Source: JBALVT01 sp036960305
GTDB taxonomy: Bacteria; Pseudomonadota; Gammaproteobacteria; Pseudomonadales; Halieaceae
Direction of reading: 5' to 3'
Assembly: GCA_036960305.1 (NCBI GenBank)
Contig: JBALWA010000001.1
Span: forward strand, 62,001-126,000
Length of the DNA stretch: 64,000 nt
The notes under the pieces are model-generated. The model saw only the letters and a program-made list of their open reading frames with translations, was not told the origin of the DNA and did no database searches. The position numbers and the translations under genes are program-made. The number at the start of each line of letters is the position of its first letter. Within the stretch, counting starts at the first letter, position 1. Positions 36,622 through 45,685 of this stretch are shown in pieces.

Positions 36622-37290
36622 ATGTCAGTAGTGAAACACATCGGAATTTTAGCAGCGGGATGGCTGCTGTCCGTGTCGGCCTTTGGTCAGCCTGAAGAGG
36701 CTCCCGGTCCTAACGCCCATGATATCGTTCGCGATGCGAGTGAGCAGGTGATGCAGGTGGTTGAGGCTGCCCACGACTACGTGGATGACGATCCCCAGCG
36801 TTACTATGACGCTGTGCACGAGGTGCTGGACCCGGTGATCGATTTTCGGGGCTTTGCCCGCAGTGTCATGGGGCCCTACGCAAGTCGTGAATACTATCAG
36901 TCTCTGGATGAAGCAGGCCGAGTGGAATTGCGTGCCCAGTTAGAGCGTTTTACCAGCGTGATGCGTGTCGGCCTCGTGAGGACCTATGGCAAGGGGTTAC
37001 TGGCATTTAGTGGCAGTCGAATCGAGGTCGGCGGCCCCACAGCCGAGGAGGCAGCGATGTCCCGGGTGGCGGTGCGCCAGTTGATATACTCTGACGAAGT
37101 TCAGCCCTATGTCTTGACGTACCAGATGGGCAAGAATAAAGCGGGGGAGTGGAAGCTTCGCAATGTCATTATTGAGACGGTGAATCTGGGAGAAATATAC
37201 AGAAACCAGTTCCAAGCCGCAGCGCGCGAGCACGATGGCGACCTCAATGCCGTAATCGACAGTTGGTCCTCTGTGGAGATTGAAAGCTAA
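36622..37290 (+). CDS. mlaC: MlaC-like phospholipid-binding periplasmic protein
   Basis: Periplasmic shuttle of the Mla lipid system, between the outer-membrane MlaA complex and the inner-membrane MlaFEDB transporter. Start ATG 36622, with GGGGAG upstream; 222 aa, signal peptide with cleavage near AFGQ-PEE (about 21-25). The Tol_Tol_Ttg2 domain shows DPVIDFRGFARSVMGPYAS and the C-terminal VIIETVNLGEIYRNQF. mlaF, mlaE, mlaD and mlaB, normally adjacent, are not here; the gene stands alone before ibaG. The 190-bp upstream gap (36432-36621) holds no gene I can support. Confidence 0.9.
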   Translation: MSVVKHIGILAAGWLLSVSAFGQPEEAPGPNAHDIVRDASEQVMQVVEAAHDYVDDDPQRYYDAVHEVLDPVIDFRGFARSVMGPYASREYYQSLDEAGRVELRAQLERFTSVMRVGLVRTYGKGLLAFSGSRIEVGGPTAEEAAMSRVAVRQLIYSDEVQPYVLTYQMGKNKAGEWKLRNVIIETVNLGEIYRNQFQAAAREHDGDLNAVIDSWSSVEIES

Positions 37291-37397
37291 CTCTTGCCCC
37301 ACAGCGGCATTGAACGGTCGCTATCCATCCCGTTTTCTCCTAAAATGCCGCTTTTTCGGCCCCGTTGTTGGGGCCCGCAGAGTAGTGGAGAGTAGAA

Positions 37398-37643
37398 ATG
37401 GACGCGTCCCGTGTTCAAACGTTATTGAGTGCCCACCTGGAGAACTGTGAAGTTTCAGTAGAGGGAGAGGGCAGTCATTACGAGATTTTGGTGATAGGAG
37501 AGGTTTTTGCCGGGTTGCGGCCCGTGGCAAAACAACAGCTGGTTTATGCCGGCCTGAGCGAGCACATAGCCGACGGCTCTATTCACGCAGTCAACATACG
37601 AACATTCACGCCTGACGAATGGCGGGCACAGGGTGGCGCCTAG
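37398..37643 (+). CDS. ibaG: BolA-family protein IbaG
   Basis: An 81-aa BolA-like protein, in E. coli acting with a monothiol glutaredoxin in Fe-S handling and acid response. It has the BolA fold signature EGEGSHYEILVIGEVFAGLRPVAKQQLVYAGLSEHI with a conserved His in the 'HYE' position and the FVYRPL-like helix. The gap before it (37291-37397) has a GGCCCC-GTTGTT-GGGGCC hairpin without a T-run. Precedes murA by 24 bp, the usual order. Confidence 0.93.
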   Translation: MDASRVQTLLSAHLENCEVSVEGEGSHYEILVIGEVFAGLRPVAKQQLVYAGLSEHIADGSIHAVNIRTFTPDEWRAQGGA

Positions 37644-37667
37644 AGCGTTCATCCCATTGGAGATATT

Positions 37668-38930
37668 GTGGACAAACTAGTAATTCGAGGCGGTAATCGA
37701 CTCAGTGGTGAACTGCGCGCCTCTGGCTCAAAGAATGCCGCTCTGCCAATAATTGCGGCGACCCTGCTTGCCGATGAGCCGGTTACCATTCGTAATCTAC
37801 CGCATCTGCAAGACGTCACCACCATGATTGAGCTGTTGGGTTGTATGGGGGTTGAGCTGGTTGTTGACGAAAAACTCAGCCTGGAGGTGAACTCCAATAC
37901 CATATCGGAGTTTTCCGCGCCCTACGAACTGGTAAAGACCATGCGGGCATCCATTTTGGTGCTGGGTCCCATGCTGGCGCGCTTTGGTCGCGCACATGTT
38001 TCCTTCCCGGGGGGCTGCGCTATTGGCAGCCGGCCAGTAGACCTGCATTTAATGGGTTTGGAAGCGATGGGTGCAACGATTTCTGTCGATGGGGGCTATA
38101 TCAACGCAGAAATTGACGGTCGTCTCCAGGGTGCGCGCATCCTCATGGAAACGGTCACAGTGGGGGGAACAGAGAACCTGATGATGGCGGCCTGTCTTGC
38201 CGAGGGCCAAACGGTGCTTGAAAATGCCGCCAGGGAGCCGGAAGTTGTCGATCTAGCGAAGTGCCTGATTGCCATGGGCGCCAAAATTACAGGCCACGGC
38301 TCCGACACCGTGATTATCGACGGCGTGGAGCGCCTGCACGGCTGTACCTATGACGTTATGCCCGACCGGATTGAAACCGGTACTTACCTGGTGGCCGCCG
38401 CAGTGACCCGTGGCAAGATCAAAATCAAGGATACCTGCCCTGAAAGCCTGGAGGTTGTGATCCAGAAGTTACAGGAGGCGGGCGCAAAAATCACCCAGGG
38501 AGAGGATTGGATAGAGCTGGATATGGAAGGTCGCAGGCCGACTGCCGTCAGTATCAAGACCGCACCCTACCCAGGATTTCCTACGGATATGCAAGCGCAG
38601 TTTACGGCCATGAATGCCATCGCCGATGGCACCAGTACCGTTACTGAGACGGTGTTTGAGAACCGGCTGATTCAAACCCATGAGATGAATCGAATGGGGG
38701 CGAAGATTGTCATCGAGGGCAATACGGCCATTATCACCGGGCAGGAAGGGTTGCAGGCTGCGCCAGTGATGGCGACGGATTTGCGGGCATCGGCCAGTCT
38801 TGTTATTGCGGGTCTGGTGGCTAACGGCGAGACGCCGGTTGAGCGTATTTATCATATTGATCGCGGCTACGAGTGTATCGAGGAGAAATTGCAATCACTG
38901 GGTGCTGATATCAGGCGTTTGCCGAATTGA
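37668..38930 (+). CDS. murA: UDP-N-acetylglucosamine 1-carboxyvinyltransferase
   Basis: Transfers enolpyruvate from PEP to UDP-GlcNAc, the first committed step of peptidoglycan synthesis. GTG start at 37668 after GGAG, 420 aa. Catalytic Cys117 in FPGGCAIGSRP is the residue alkylated by fosfomycin, so the enzyme should be sensitive to it; Lys22/Asn23 (SKNAAL) and TMRASILVLGPML are present. Follows ibaG by 24 bp. Confidence 0.97.
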   Translation: MDKLVIRGGNRLSGELRASGSKNAALPIIAATLLADEPVTIRNLPHLQDVTTMIELLGCMGVELVVDEKLSLEVNSNTISEFSAPYELVKTMRASILVLGPMLARFGRAHVSFPGGCAIGSRPVDLHLMGLEAMGATISVDGGYINAEIDGRLQGARILMETVTVGGTENLMMAACLAEGQTVLENAAREPEVVDLAKCLIAMGAKITGHGSDTVIIDGVERLHGCTYDVMPDRIETGTYLVAAAVTRGKIKIKDTCPESLEVVIQKLQEAGAKITQGEDWIELDMEGRRPTAVSIKTAPYPGFPTDMQAQFTAMNAIADGTSTVTETVFENRLIQTHEMNRMGAKIVIEGNTAIITGQEGLQAAPVMATDLRASASLVIAGLVANGETPVERIYHIDRGYECIEEKLQSLGADIRRLPN

Positions 38931-38958
38931 ACGCTTACCCAGAATAACTGAGTTGATT

Positions 38959-39600
38959 ATGAACCAACAACTGACCATCGCCCTGACCAAGGGCCGTATA
39001 CTCAAGGAAACGCTGCCGCTATTGGCCAGCGCCGGTATCGCGCCGCTTGAAGATGTGCATACCAGCCGAAAGCTGATCTTTGAAACCACTCAGCCTGGAG
39101 TACAGCTGGTGATTATTCGCGGCACGGACGTGCCGACTTACGTGCGCCACGGTGCGGCGGATATGGGCGTAGTGGGCAAGGATATTCTGCTTGAGCACGG
39201 CGCCGATGGCCTTTACGAACCACTGGACCTGGGTATTTCGCGCTGTCGTTTGATGACGGCTGGGCCCATTGGGTGGCAGGGTAGCGGCGCGCGCATTCGT
39301 GTGGCTACCAAATTCACCAATATTGCCAGACGCCATTTCGCCCGACAGGGTGTGCACGCGGATGTCATCAAACTGTATGGCGCGATGGAGCTGGCTCCCT
39401 TGATGGACCTGGCGGACCTGATCGTAGATATTGTGGATACCGGCAATACCCTGCGCGCCAACGGCATGGAGCCGCTGGAAGAAATAGCGCCGGTCAGTTC
39501 TCGTCTGGTGGTCAACAAGGCCTCTATGCGTTCCCGGCACGCCCCGATTATGGGGGTTATCAATGCCCTGACCGATGCAGTGCGTGATCGCGAGGTATAG
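38959..39600 (+). CDS. hisG: ATP phosphoribosyltransferase, short (HisG-S) form
   Basis: First enzyme of histidine synthesis, joining ATP and PRPP. Start ATG 38959 (MNQQLTIALTKGRILKETLP); 213 aa, the short form lacking the regulatory domain, so a separate HisZ is expected elsewhere in the genome. Family motifs: TKGRILKETLPLL, the PRPP-binding loop DLADLIVDIVDTGNTLRANG. Separated from murA by 28 bp, as in Pseudomonas. Confidence 0.96.
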   Translation: MNQQLTIALTKGRILKETLPLLASAGIAPLEDVHTSRKLIFETTQPGVQLVIIRGTDVPTYVRHGAADMGVVGKDILLEHGADGLYEPLDLGISRCRLMTAGPIGWQGSGARIRVATKFTNIARRHFARQGVHADVIKLYGAMELAPLMDLADLIVDIVDTGNTLRANGMEPLEEIAPVSSRLVVNKASMRSRHAPIMGVINALTDAVRDREV

Positions 39601-39603
39601 GCA

Positions 39604-40926
39604 GTGACTGTGCGACGACTAAAGACAGGCCAGGCAGACTTCGACAGTTGCCTCAATACCCTGACGCACTGGCAGGAAGCGCTGGATCGTGACGTCAATG
39701 CCGTGGTGGAAGGTATTGTCAGTGATGTGGCCGACAGGGGTGATGCCGCGCTGCTGGAGTACACCGCCCGATTTGACCACTTATCGGCATCGACGGTCGC
39801 TGAGCTGGAGGTATCGAACGATAGGCTACGGCAGGCGTTTGATTCGATAGACCCTGTTCAGCGTGATGCCCTGGAGCGAGCTGCGGAGCGAGTCCGCAGC
39901 TATCATGAGCACCAGAAGCAGGAGAGCTGGCAGTATCGCGATGCGGGCGGCAATTTACTGGGGCAGAAAGTGACGCCAGTGGAGCGTGCCGGTATTTATG
40001 TTCCCGGTGGAAAGGCCAGTTACCCCTCTTCCGTCCTGATGAACGCCTTGCCGGCAAAAGTCGCAGGGGTGAGCGAAATTATCATGACTGTTCCGGCCCC
40101 CGGTGGCGAGCTGAGCGATTTGGTGTTGGCTGCCGCACACATTGCGGGTGTTGACAGGGTGTTTACCGTGGGAGGAGCTCAGGCCGTAGCGGCGTTGGCT
40201 TACGGTACCGACACTATCCCGGCTGTGGACAAGATTGTCGGCCCGGGCAACATCTATGTGGCGACGGCCAAGCGGCGGGTGTTTGGTCAGGTCGGCATCG
40301 ATATGGTGGCGGGGCCATCGGAGATATTGATCATCTGTGATGGCAGTACGAATCCTGACTGGATTGCCATGGACCTGTTTTCCCAGTGCGAGCACGACGA
40401 GAATGCCCAGGCGATACTGTTGTGTCCGGACAGTGATTACCTGGACGCGGTGGCGGCAAGTATCGAACGACAGCTGCCCACGATGGAGCGCGCAGAAGTG
40501 ATTCGCGCGTCGCTGATGGGTCGGGGAGCTTTGATTGAGACTCAGGACCTGGAAGAAGCGGTGGCTATCAGTAACCAACTGGCGCCCGAGCACCTTGAAT
40601 TGTCCGTTGCTGACCCCGAGGCTCTGCTACCCCTGGTGATCAATGCAGGCGCAATTTTTATGGGGGCCTATACCAGTGAGACTCTGGGTGATTATTGTGC
40701 GGGGCCCAATCATGTGCTTCCCACATCCCGCACTGCCCGGTTTTCATCGCCTCTGGGCGTCTACGATTTTCAAAAGCGCAGCTCTATTATCATGTGCAGT
40801 GAACAGGGCGTTCGGGAACTGGGCGAGATAGCGTCTGTGCTGGCCCGGGGAGAGTCCCTGACAGCCCATGCACGCAGCGCTGAATTCCGCTTGCCAGAAG
40901 CGGACGACAACTCGCAAGAAAGTTAG
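39604..40926 (+). CDS. hisD: Histidinol dehydrogenase
   Basis: Zinc enzyme for the last two steps of histidine synthesis, oxidising histidinol to histidine with NAD+. GTG start at 39604, 440 aa. Visible: VPGGKASYPSSVLMNALPAKVAGV, GGAQAVAALAYGT, VGPGNIYVATAKR, the zinc-ligand segment QCEHDENAQ and the catalytic APEHLEL. Ends by overlapping the convergent algW stop by 4 bp. In Pseudomonas hisC lies after it; here it does not. Confidence 0.97.
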   Translation: MTVRRLKTGQADFDSCLNTLTHWQEALDRDVNAVVEGIVSDVADRGDAALLEYTARFDHLSASTVAELEVSNDRLRQAFDSIDPVQRDALERAAERVRSYHEHQKQESWQYRDAGGNLLGQKVTPVERAGIYVPGGKASYPSSVLMNALPAKVAGVSEIIMTVPAPGGELSDLVLAAAHIAGVDRVFTVGGAQAVAALAYGTDTIPAVDKIVGPGNIYVATAKRRVFGQVGIDMVAGPSEILIICDGSTNPDWIAMDLFSQCEHDENAQAILLCPDSDYLDAVAASIERQLPTMERAEVIRASLMGRGALIETQDLEEAVAISNQLAPEHLELSVADPEALLPLVINAGAIFMGAYTSETLGDYCAGPNHVLPTSRTARFSSPLGVYDFQKRSSIIMCSEQGVRELGEIASVLARGESLTAHARSAEFRLPEADDNSQES

Positions 40927-42044
40927 CCCTGCACTCCGGACTGCCGGAGGCTGCCTATTACCGCCTGTAAATCTATCGATTGTTGATTGCGCTGCACGGT
41001 GACACTGATGGTGTCTCCCGGGCGAAGTAATGCGATGCGGTGCATGGTGATTCGGCCATCCCTGACAATTTCCCCGTCAATGTGGGTGATGATGTCGCTC
41101 ATCAGAATGCCCGCCTTCTGGGCCGGACTGTTCTGCGATACGGCTATCACGACCAGCGCTTGCCCCGGCGTGTTGGTCTCGTCAGCCCTGCGTACGGGTT
41201 CAACCCTGACACCCAGCCAGCCGCGAATAACCTCGCCGTAGTCCACCAGGTCGCGCATGACGAAGCCCGCCAGATTCGAGGGAATCGCCAGCCCGATTCC
41301 GATCCCGGTGGTATTGTTCGTATTCTGGCTGGGAGTGGTATAGATCAGTGTGTTGATGCCAAGCAATTGCCCGCGGGTATTGATGAGCGCGCCCCCTGAG
41401 TTACCCAGGTGAATGGTAGCGTCGGTCTGTATGTAGTCCTCGTAGGTATTGGGCTGCAGGCCGTAGCGCCCCAGGGCCGAGATGATGCCCTGGGTCACTG
41501 AGTGGCCAAAGCCCAGGGGGTTGCCGATAGCCAGCACCACGTCGCCTACCCGTATGGTATCTGAATCCCCAGGTTCAATGGCTTGCAAATTAGGCAGTTG
41601 TATTTGCAGAACCGCAAGGTCTGTTGCGGGGTCAGTGCCGATGACGATGGCGCTCGCCGAGCGGCCATCATGTAGCAATACCTGTATCGCGTCTGCCCCT
41701 GCGATCACATGGTTGTTGGTTAAAATATAACCGTCCTCGGACATGATAACCCCGGACCCCAGGGATTCTTCTACCTGTTGCTGCTGCCGCTGAGCATCGG
41801 GCGGCGCAAAATTGCGGAAAATGGGGTCGTCCAACATAGGGTTGGGCTTTGATTTCACCAGTGTGGCGGTATAGATATTGACAACTGACGGGCTGGCGAG
41901 ACGCACGGCATGGGCGTAACTATCGGAGTGGTTACCTCCGCCCACGAGTTCGCTTCCCGGCAGCATCAGGCGGTCCATTATGAGCAGGGCGGCGAGCAGG
42001 CCGGCGATCGACGGCCAGGTAAGGAATTTCAGAACGCTCTTCAT
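40923..42044 (-). CDS. algW: AlgW/DegS-type periplasmic serine protease
   Basis: Inner-membrane-anchored site-1 protease that senses misfolded outer-membrane proteins through its PDZ domain and starts cleavage of the anti-sigma-E factor. Start ATG 42044, 373 aa: anchor helix about 9-28; trypsin-like domain with triad His112 (TNNHVI), Asp142 (ATDLAVL) and Ser217 (GNSGGAL); one PDZ domain (about 270-365). The segment before the active serine reads TIHLGNSGG where most relatives have INPGNSGG. Convergent with hisD, divergent from the Nif3-like gene. Confidence 0.92.
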   Translation of the reverse strand: MKSVLKFLTWPSIAGLLAALLIMDRLMLPGSELVGGGNHSDSYAHAVRLASPSVVNIYTATLVKSKPNPMLDDPIFRNFAPPDAQRQQQQVEESLGSGVIMSEDGYILTNNHVIAGADAIQVLLHDGRSASAIVIGTDPATDLAVLQIQLPNLQAIEPGDSDTIRVGDVVLAIGNPLGFGHSVTQGIISALGRYGLQPNTYEDYIQTDATIHLGNSGGALINTRGQLLGINTLIYTTPSQNTNNTTGIGIGLAIPSNLAGFVMRDLVDYGEVIRGWLGVRVEPVRRADETNTPGQALVVIAVSQNSPAQKAGILMSDIITHIDGEIVRDGRITMHRIALLRPGDTISVTVQRNQQSIDLQAVIGSLRQSGVQG

Positions 42045-42154
42045 CGGACGCCCTGTAGAGAATGTGTCATGTCGGCTTCTTTTGGTTCCCGGTCTTATGA
42101 TTTGCTTGTGCATTGTATATTATGCAGGGCACTGACGGGCTGGAAACTGACAAA

Positions 42155-42916
42155 ATGACGACACGCTTGGTTGAATTGCACAGGTATCTGGATGAGCAAC
42201 TCGCTCCCGGGCAATACAGTGATTACTGTCCCAACGGATTACAGGTTGAGGGGAAGGCGGTTGTTGGTCGTCTCGCCACAGGTGTCACCGCCTGCCAGGC
42301 GTTGATAGACGAGGCCATCCATTGGGGCGCTGACGCGATACTTGTGCACCATGGGTACTTCTGGAAGGGCGAAGACCCAAGGGTTGTCGGCATGAAGCGG
42401 CGCCGTCTGGCAGCATTGTTGGACAATGATGTGAGCTTGTTGTCCTATCACTTGCCATTGGATGCGCACCCCACGATGGGTAATAACGCCTGCCTGGGTA
42501 ATCTCATGAATGTGGCTGATTGGCAGGTTCTTGCCACCGGCGCAGGCGATGGTCTGGTGTGCATGGGCATGTTGGCTGAGCCGGTGACGGCGGCCGTTAT
42601 GGTGCAGCGACTGGCGCAATTAACGGGGCGCACACCTCTGCATATAGGGAACGGGGAAGATCGGGTGCAGCAAATAGCCTGGTGCACAGGGGCCGCCCAG
42701 GGCTATATAGAGGTGGCTATCGCGGCCGGCGCTGATATGTTCGTGACCGGTGAGGCCTCAGAGCAAACCGTGCACACGGCACGCGAAGAAGGCATTCACT
42801 TTGTTGCGGCAGGTCACCATGCCACCGAACGCTATGGCGTCCAGGCAGTAGGCGAGCATGTGGCGTCCGTCTTCGACATCGAACACCGGTTCATTGATAT
42901 AGACAACCCGGTGTGA
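42155..42916 (+). CDS. Nif3-like dinuclear metal protein (GTP cyclohydrolase I type 2 family)
   Basis: A 253-aa protein of the NIF3/YbgI/YqfO family, which binds two metal ions in a hexameric ring; precise role unresolved. Start is taken as ATG 42155 (MTTRLVELHRYLDEQL); an upstream TTG frame (42113) is less likely. Metal-binding motifs visible: ILVHHGYFWKG (two His), LSYHLPLDAHP (His, Asp, His) and near the end AAGHHATERYG (His, Glu). Lies between algW (divergent) and zapG (convergent, 2 bp apart). Confidence 0.88.
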   Translation: MTTRLVELHRYLDEQLAPGQYSDYCPNGLQVEGKAVVGRLATGVTACQALIDEAIHWGADAILVHHGYFWKGEDPRVVGMKRRRLAALLDNDVSLLSYHLPLDAHPTMGNNACLGNLMNVADWQVLATGAGDGLVCMGMLAEPVTAAVMVQRLAQLTGRTPLHIGNGEDRVQQIAWCTGAAQGYIEVAIAAGADMFVTGEASEQTVHTAREEGIHFVAAGHHATERYGVQAVGEHVASVFDIEHRFIDIDNPV

Positions 42917-42918
42917 GG

Positions 42919-43389
42919 CTAGTGCTTGGGGGGCTCCTCAACGAGCGGGCTCTCGGGCTTTACACGTTCCAAACCAAATTCTTCATTCAGCATACCGGTT
43001 TCATTCGGTGACGATTTGGGTGCGTAGTCCAGGGGCGGTTGAATGTCCGCCAGGTCAGCGGGGATTTCGGTGCTGGATGCATTACTGATTTTCTCCAGCG
43101 AAATAGGACCCTGGCCCTGGCAGAGCGCAGATGCACCCATGGCGAGATGGTTGTGCACGTCACGATAGCTCTCGGTGAGGTTGTTTAGCAGGCCCGCGGT
43201 ATTGGAGAAGTGCTCAACGACCTGATCTTCGTAAGCCTTTTTTTCCTGCAGGGCCTCGTCCAGTTTGTGCTCCAGCTCGCGGTTTTTTTTGCCCTGCGGG
43301 GACATGCTTCGGCCCAGTAGCGAGCCCAGGCCCAAACCAATCAGTAGCAGTACACCGCCACTCAACAACAAAATATTCAAGCTATACAC
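42919..43389 (-). CDS. zapG: ZapG/YhcB-like envelope and division protein
   Basis: Bitopic DUF1043 protein; in E. coli it interacts with division and envelope-synthesis factors. The start GTG 43389 follows GAGGAA with good spacing and gives 156 aa; longer in-frame starts lack support. Features: N-terminal helix (about 5-26), coiled coil (about 35-75), the signature VVEHFSNTAGLLNNLTESYRDVHNHLAMGA, and a proline-rich tail. In relatives zapG stands beside zapE; here an acyltransferase gene lies between them. Confidence 0.85.
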   Translation of the reverse strand: MYSLNILLLSGGVLLLIGLGLGSLLGRSMSPQGKKNRELEHKLDEALQEKKAYEDQVVEHFSNTAGLLNNLTESYRDVHNHLAMGASALCQGQGPISLEKISNASSTEIPADLADIQPPLDYAPKSSPNETGMLNEEFGLERVKPESPLVEEPPKH

Positions 43390-43573
43390 AGACGATTCCT
43401 CATAAAACCAAAACAACAGGCACAGGAGTATACCCGTAATATTCAGTGGACTGTAGCGGCAGTGGGGCCAAGTGGCCCTGATTTCCCTGTCTAGGTAGCA
43501 TCTGATGGGTGCTGGCCTCATCGATAGGCATCGGTGTACCATTCAAAGTCAGGGAGCCGTACAGAATAATAAG

Positions 43574-45565
43574 ATGCAGTCAGGGACACATTTTCGGTTA
43601 GATATCGAAGGCCTTAGGGCGGTTGCGATATTGCTTGTGGTTGCCGCTCATGCGGGAGTACAAGCACTTGAAGGCGGGTTTGTCGGCGTTGATGTCTTCT
43701 TCGTTATTTCCGGCTTTCTAATAACTTCGCTGTTGTTTAAAGAATATCACGCCTCGGGAAAGATCGACCTGAGTAATTTTTATTCCCGGCGGTTGAAGCG
43801 ACTTCTTCCCGCTCTAATGGTTATGATCCTGCTGGTGTCATTGCTGGCTGCCGTCTTCCTGGCGCCTCATGAGCAGTTGGAGCAATCAAATGCCGCCATG
43901 AGTGCGCTGGGATGGGTCAGCAATATCTACTTTGCCCTAGCGAACTACGGCTACTTTGAGGCGGGCTCTGAATCGAACCTGTTTTTGCATACCTGGTCAT
44001 TGGGGGTGGAAGAGCAGTTTTACCTTATCTGGCCGTTATTGATAATGCTTGTTGCTGGCCTCTACAGCCGGCAGGCAGGGCCGGGAAATACTCAAAAGCT
44101 GACACTCCGTTTGTCCTTTGTCGTCCTGGTGTTTTTTCTGCTGGCCCTGGTGCTCCACCAGAGCAAGCCAATATGGAGTTTTTACCTCATGCCCGCCAGG
44201 GCGTGGCAGTTTGCTGCTGGTGCGCTTGTGTTCTCCTATACTTCTGATTCGGGCGAAGAAAACAGATGGGGCCAACTCTCCCCTATGGTCAGGAGGATGG
44301 CAGGCTGGCTTGGACTTGCGCTTATATTGTTGTCTGCGCTGTGGCTGGATTCAGCATCACCCTATCCTGGCTGGCGAGCAGTATTGCCAACGCTTGGTAC
44401 CTGTTTGGTCCTGCTGTCTGGAACGACTTGCGTCGGCGCCGGCTACAGCGTGGGCAGTTTGTTATCTCTGGCCCCATTGCAATTTATTGGCAGGATTTCG
44501 TATTCCTGGTATCTCTGGCATTGGCCGGTGTTTCTGCTGGGGCCGATTATTGGGGGTCAGGGTCTGTTTTCACTGCCACAGCTGACAGTGGTATCGCTAG
44601 GATTGGCGGGGGCCTCCTATCTGTTGATAGAAAAGCCGATTCGCGGGAGTGCCTGGTTGTCCCTACATAAGTGGGTGAATTTGAGCGCTTCTTTACTGGT
44701 TATCGTGTTGCTTATTTTTGCCTCCGGGGTCTGGAAAAGCTACATCACACAGTGGGGGGGGAGCGAACAGCAACTTAAATACAAGGCCTTCTACCGGGAT
44801 CTGCCTCGGATATACAGCGATGGCTGCGACAGTTGGTATCACAGCGATAGACTCGATGTGTGCTCTTACGGGAGAGATGATGCCAAGCACACGGTCGTTT
44901 TGCTGGGTGACAGTATAGGTGCCCAATGGTTTCCGGCACTTCACAATGTATACCGAAACCCCGATTGGCGTTTTGTCGTTCTGACCAAGTCTTCCTGTCC
45001 GATTATAGATAAATCGTTTTTCTATAGCCGTTTGGGCCGCAACTTTATCGAATGCGACAGCTGGCGGAATAAGGCATTGGAATGGATTCAGGATGCCGGC
45101 CCGTCGGTTGTTTTTATGGGGACAATCAGTTCGGGTTTTTCCGAGGAGGACTGGATAGAAGGTACGGCCAGGGTATTGGACAAGATTTCTGGCTCCGCCG
45201 GTGAAATATTTATTCTCAGGGGTACGCATAGACTACCTTTTGACGGCCTGTCCTGTTTGGCTAGATGGAGCTGGCAGACCAACTTTTTTGCGGCCAGAGA
45301 TGGCTGTAATAGTGCTTCGAGTAGCCCCGGGGGAGACAATATTTATTCGTGGTTGCAGCTGGTTGCAAAAAAATACCCGAATGTCCATGCACTGGACCTG
45401 AACGGGCTAATATGCCCAGAGGGCAGGTGTTATGCCCAGTTATCGAAGGTCCCGGTATTTCGTGATCATCAGCATGTTACTGCCAGCTTTATGCGCTTGT
45501 TGGATCCCGCTTCGATTATTTCCAGGATGAAGGCTGCAGCCGATCCCCAGGGCGTAGCTGAGTAA
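43574..45565 (+). CDS. Membrane acyltransferase with SGNH domain (OafA/YrhL type)
   Basis: A 663-aa protein predicted to acylate cell-surface sugars. Start ATG 43574. The N-terminal half (about 8-385) is an acyltransferase-3 module of about ten helices, with RLDIEGLRAVAI, the essential His in VAAHAG, FFVISGFLITSL and YSRRLKRLLPAL. The C-terminal periplasmic half (about 430-650) is an SGNH hydrolase-like domain with GDSIG (Ser447) and DHQH (Asp631, His634), completing an acyl-transfer triad. Substrate, such as O-antigen or wall sugar, is unknown. It interrupts the conserved zapG-zapE pair. Confidence 0.87.
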   Translation: MQSGTHFRLDIEGLRAVAILLVVAAHAGVQALEGGFVGVDVFFVISGFLITSLLFKEYHASGKIDLSNFYSRRLKRLLPALMVMILLVSLLAAVFLAPHEQLEQSNAAMSALGWVSNIYFALANYGYFEAGSESNLFLHTWSLGVEEQFYLIWPLLIMLVAGLYSRQAGPGNTQKLTLRLSFVVLVFFLLALVLHQSKPIWSFYLMPARAWQFAAGALVFSYTSDSGEENRWGQLSPMVRRMAGWLGLALILLSALWLDSASPYPGWRAVLPTLGTCLVLLSGTTCVGAGYSVGSLLSLAPLQFIGRISYSWYLWHWPVFLLGPIIGGQGLFSLPQLTVVSLGLAGASYLLIEKPIRGSAWLSLHKWVNLSASLLVIVLLIFASGVWKSYITQWGGSEQQLKYKAFYRDLPRIYSDGCDSWYHSDRLDVCSYGRDDAKHTVVLLGDSIGAQWFPALHNVYRNPDWRFVVLTKSSCPIIDKSFFYSRLGRNFIECDSWRNKALEWIQDAGPSVVFMGTISSGFSEEDWIEGTARVLDKISGSAGEIFILRGTHRLPFDGLSCLARWSWQTNFFAARDGCNSASSSPGGDNIYSWLQLVAKKYPNVHALDLNGLICPEGRCYAQLSKVPVFRDHQHVTASFMRLLDPASIISRMKAAADPQGVAE

Positions 45566-45598
45566 CCGGCTATACACCCGCTTTGCGGTCTGCCGGTT
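45564..45598. repeat. Nested inverted repeat at end of acyltransferase gene
   Basis: AACCGGC (45564-45570) pairs with GCCGGTT (45592-45598), enclosing CCGC-TTT-GCGG (45578-45588). It begins at the stop codon of the acyltransferase gene. No T-run follows, so a rho-independent terminator is doubtful; an RNA stem-loop protecting the 3' end is possible. Confidence 0.4.
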
Positions 45599-45685
45599 GT
45601 CAAGTTCGCTGGTAGTGGTTAAAGTGTGCCGGTTCTGCTCCCCTGCCGTTGCTGGCTGATACACCGGAATTGAGATTGTGCCACT

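Noticed and set aside
37358..37375. GGCCCC-GTTGTT-GGGGCC hairpin before ibaG
   Set aside because: Too short and lacks a T-run; probably not a terminator, no further support.
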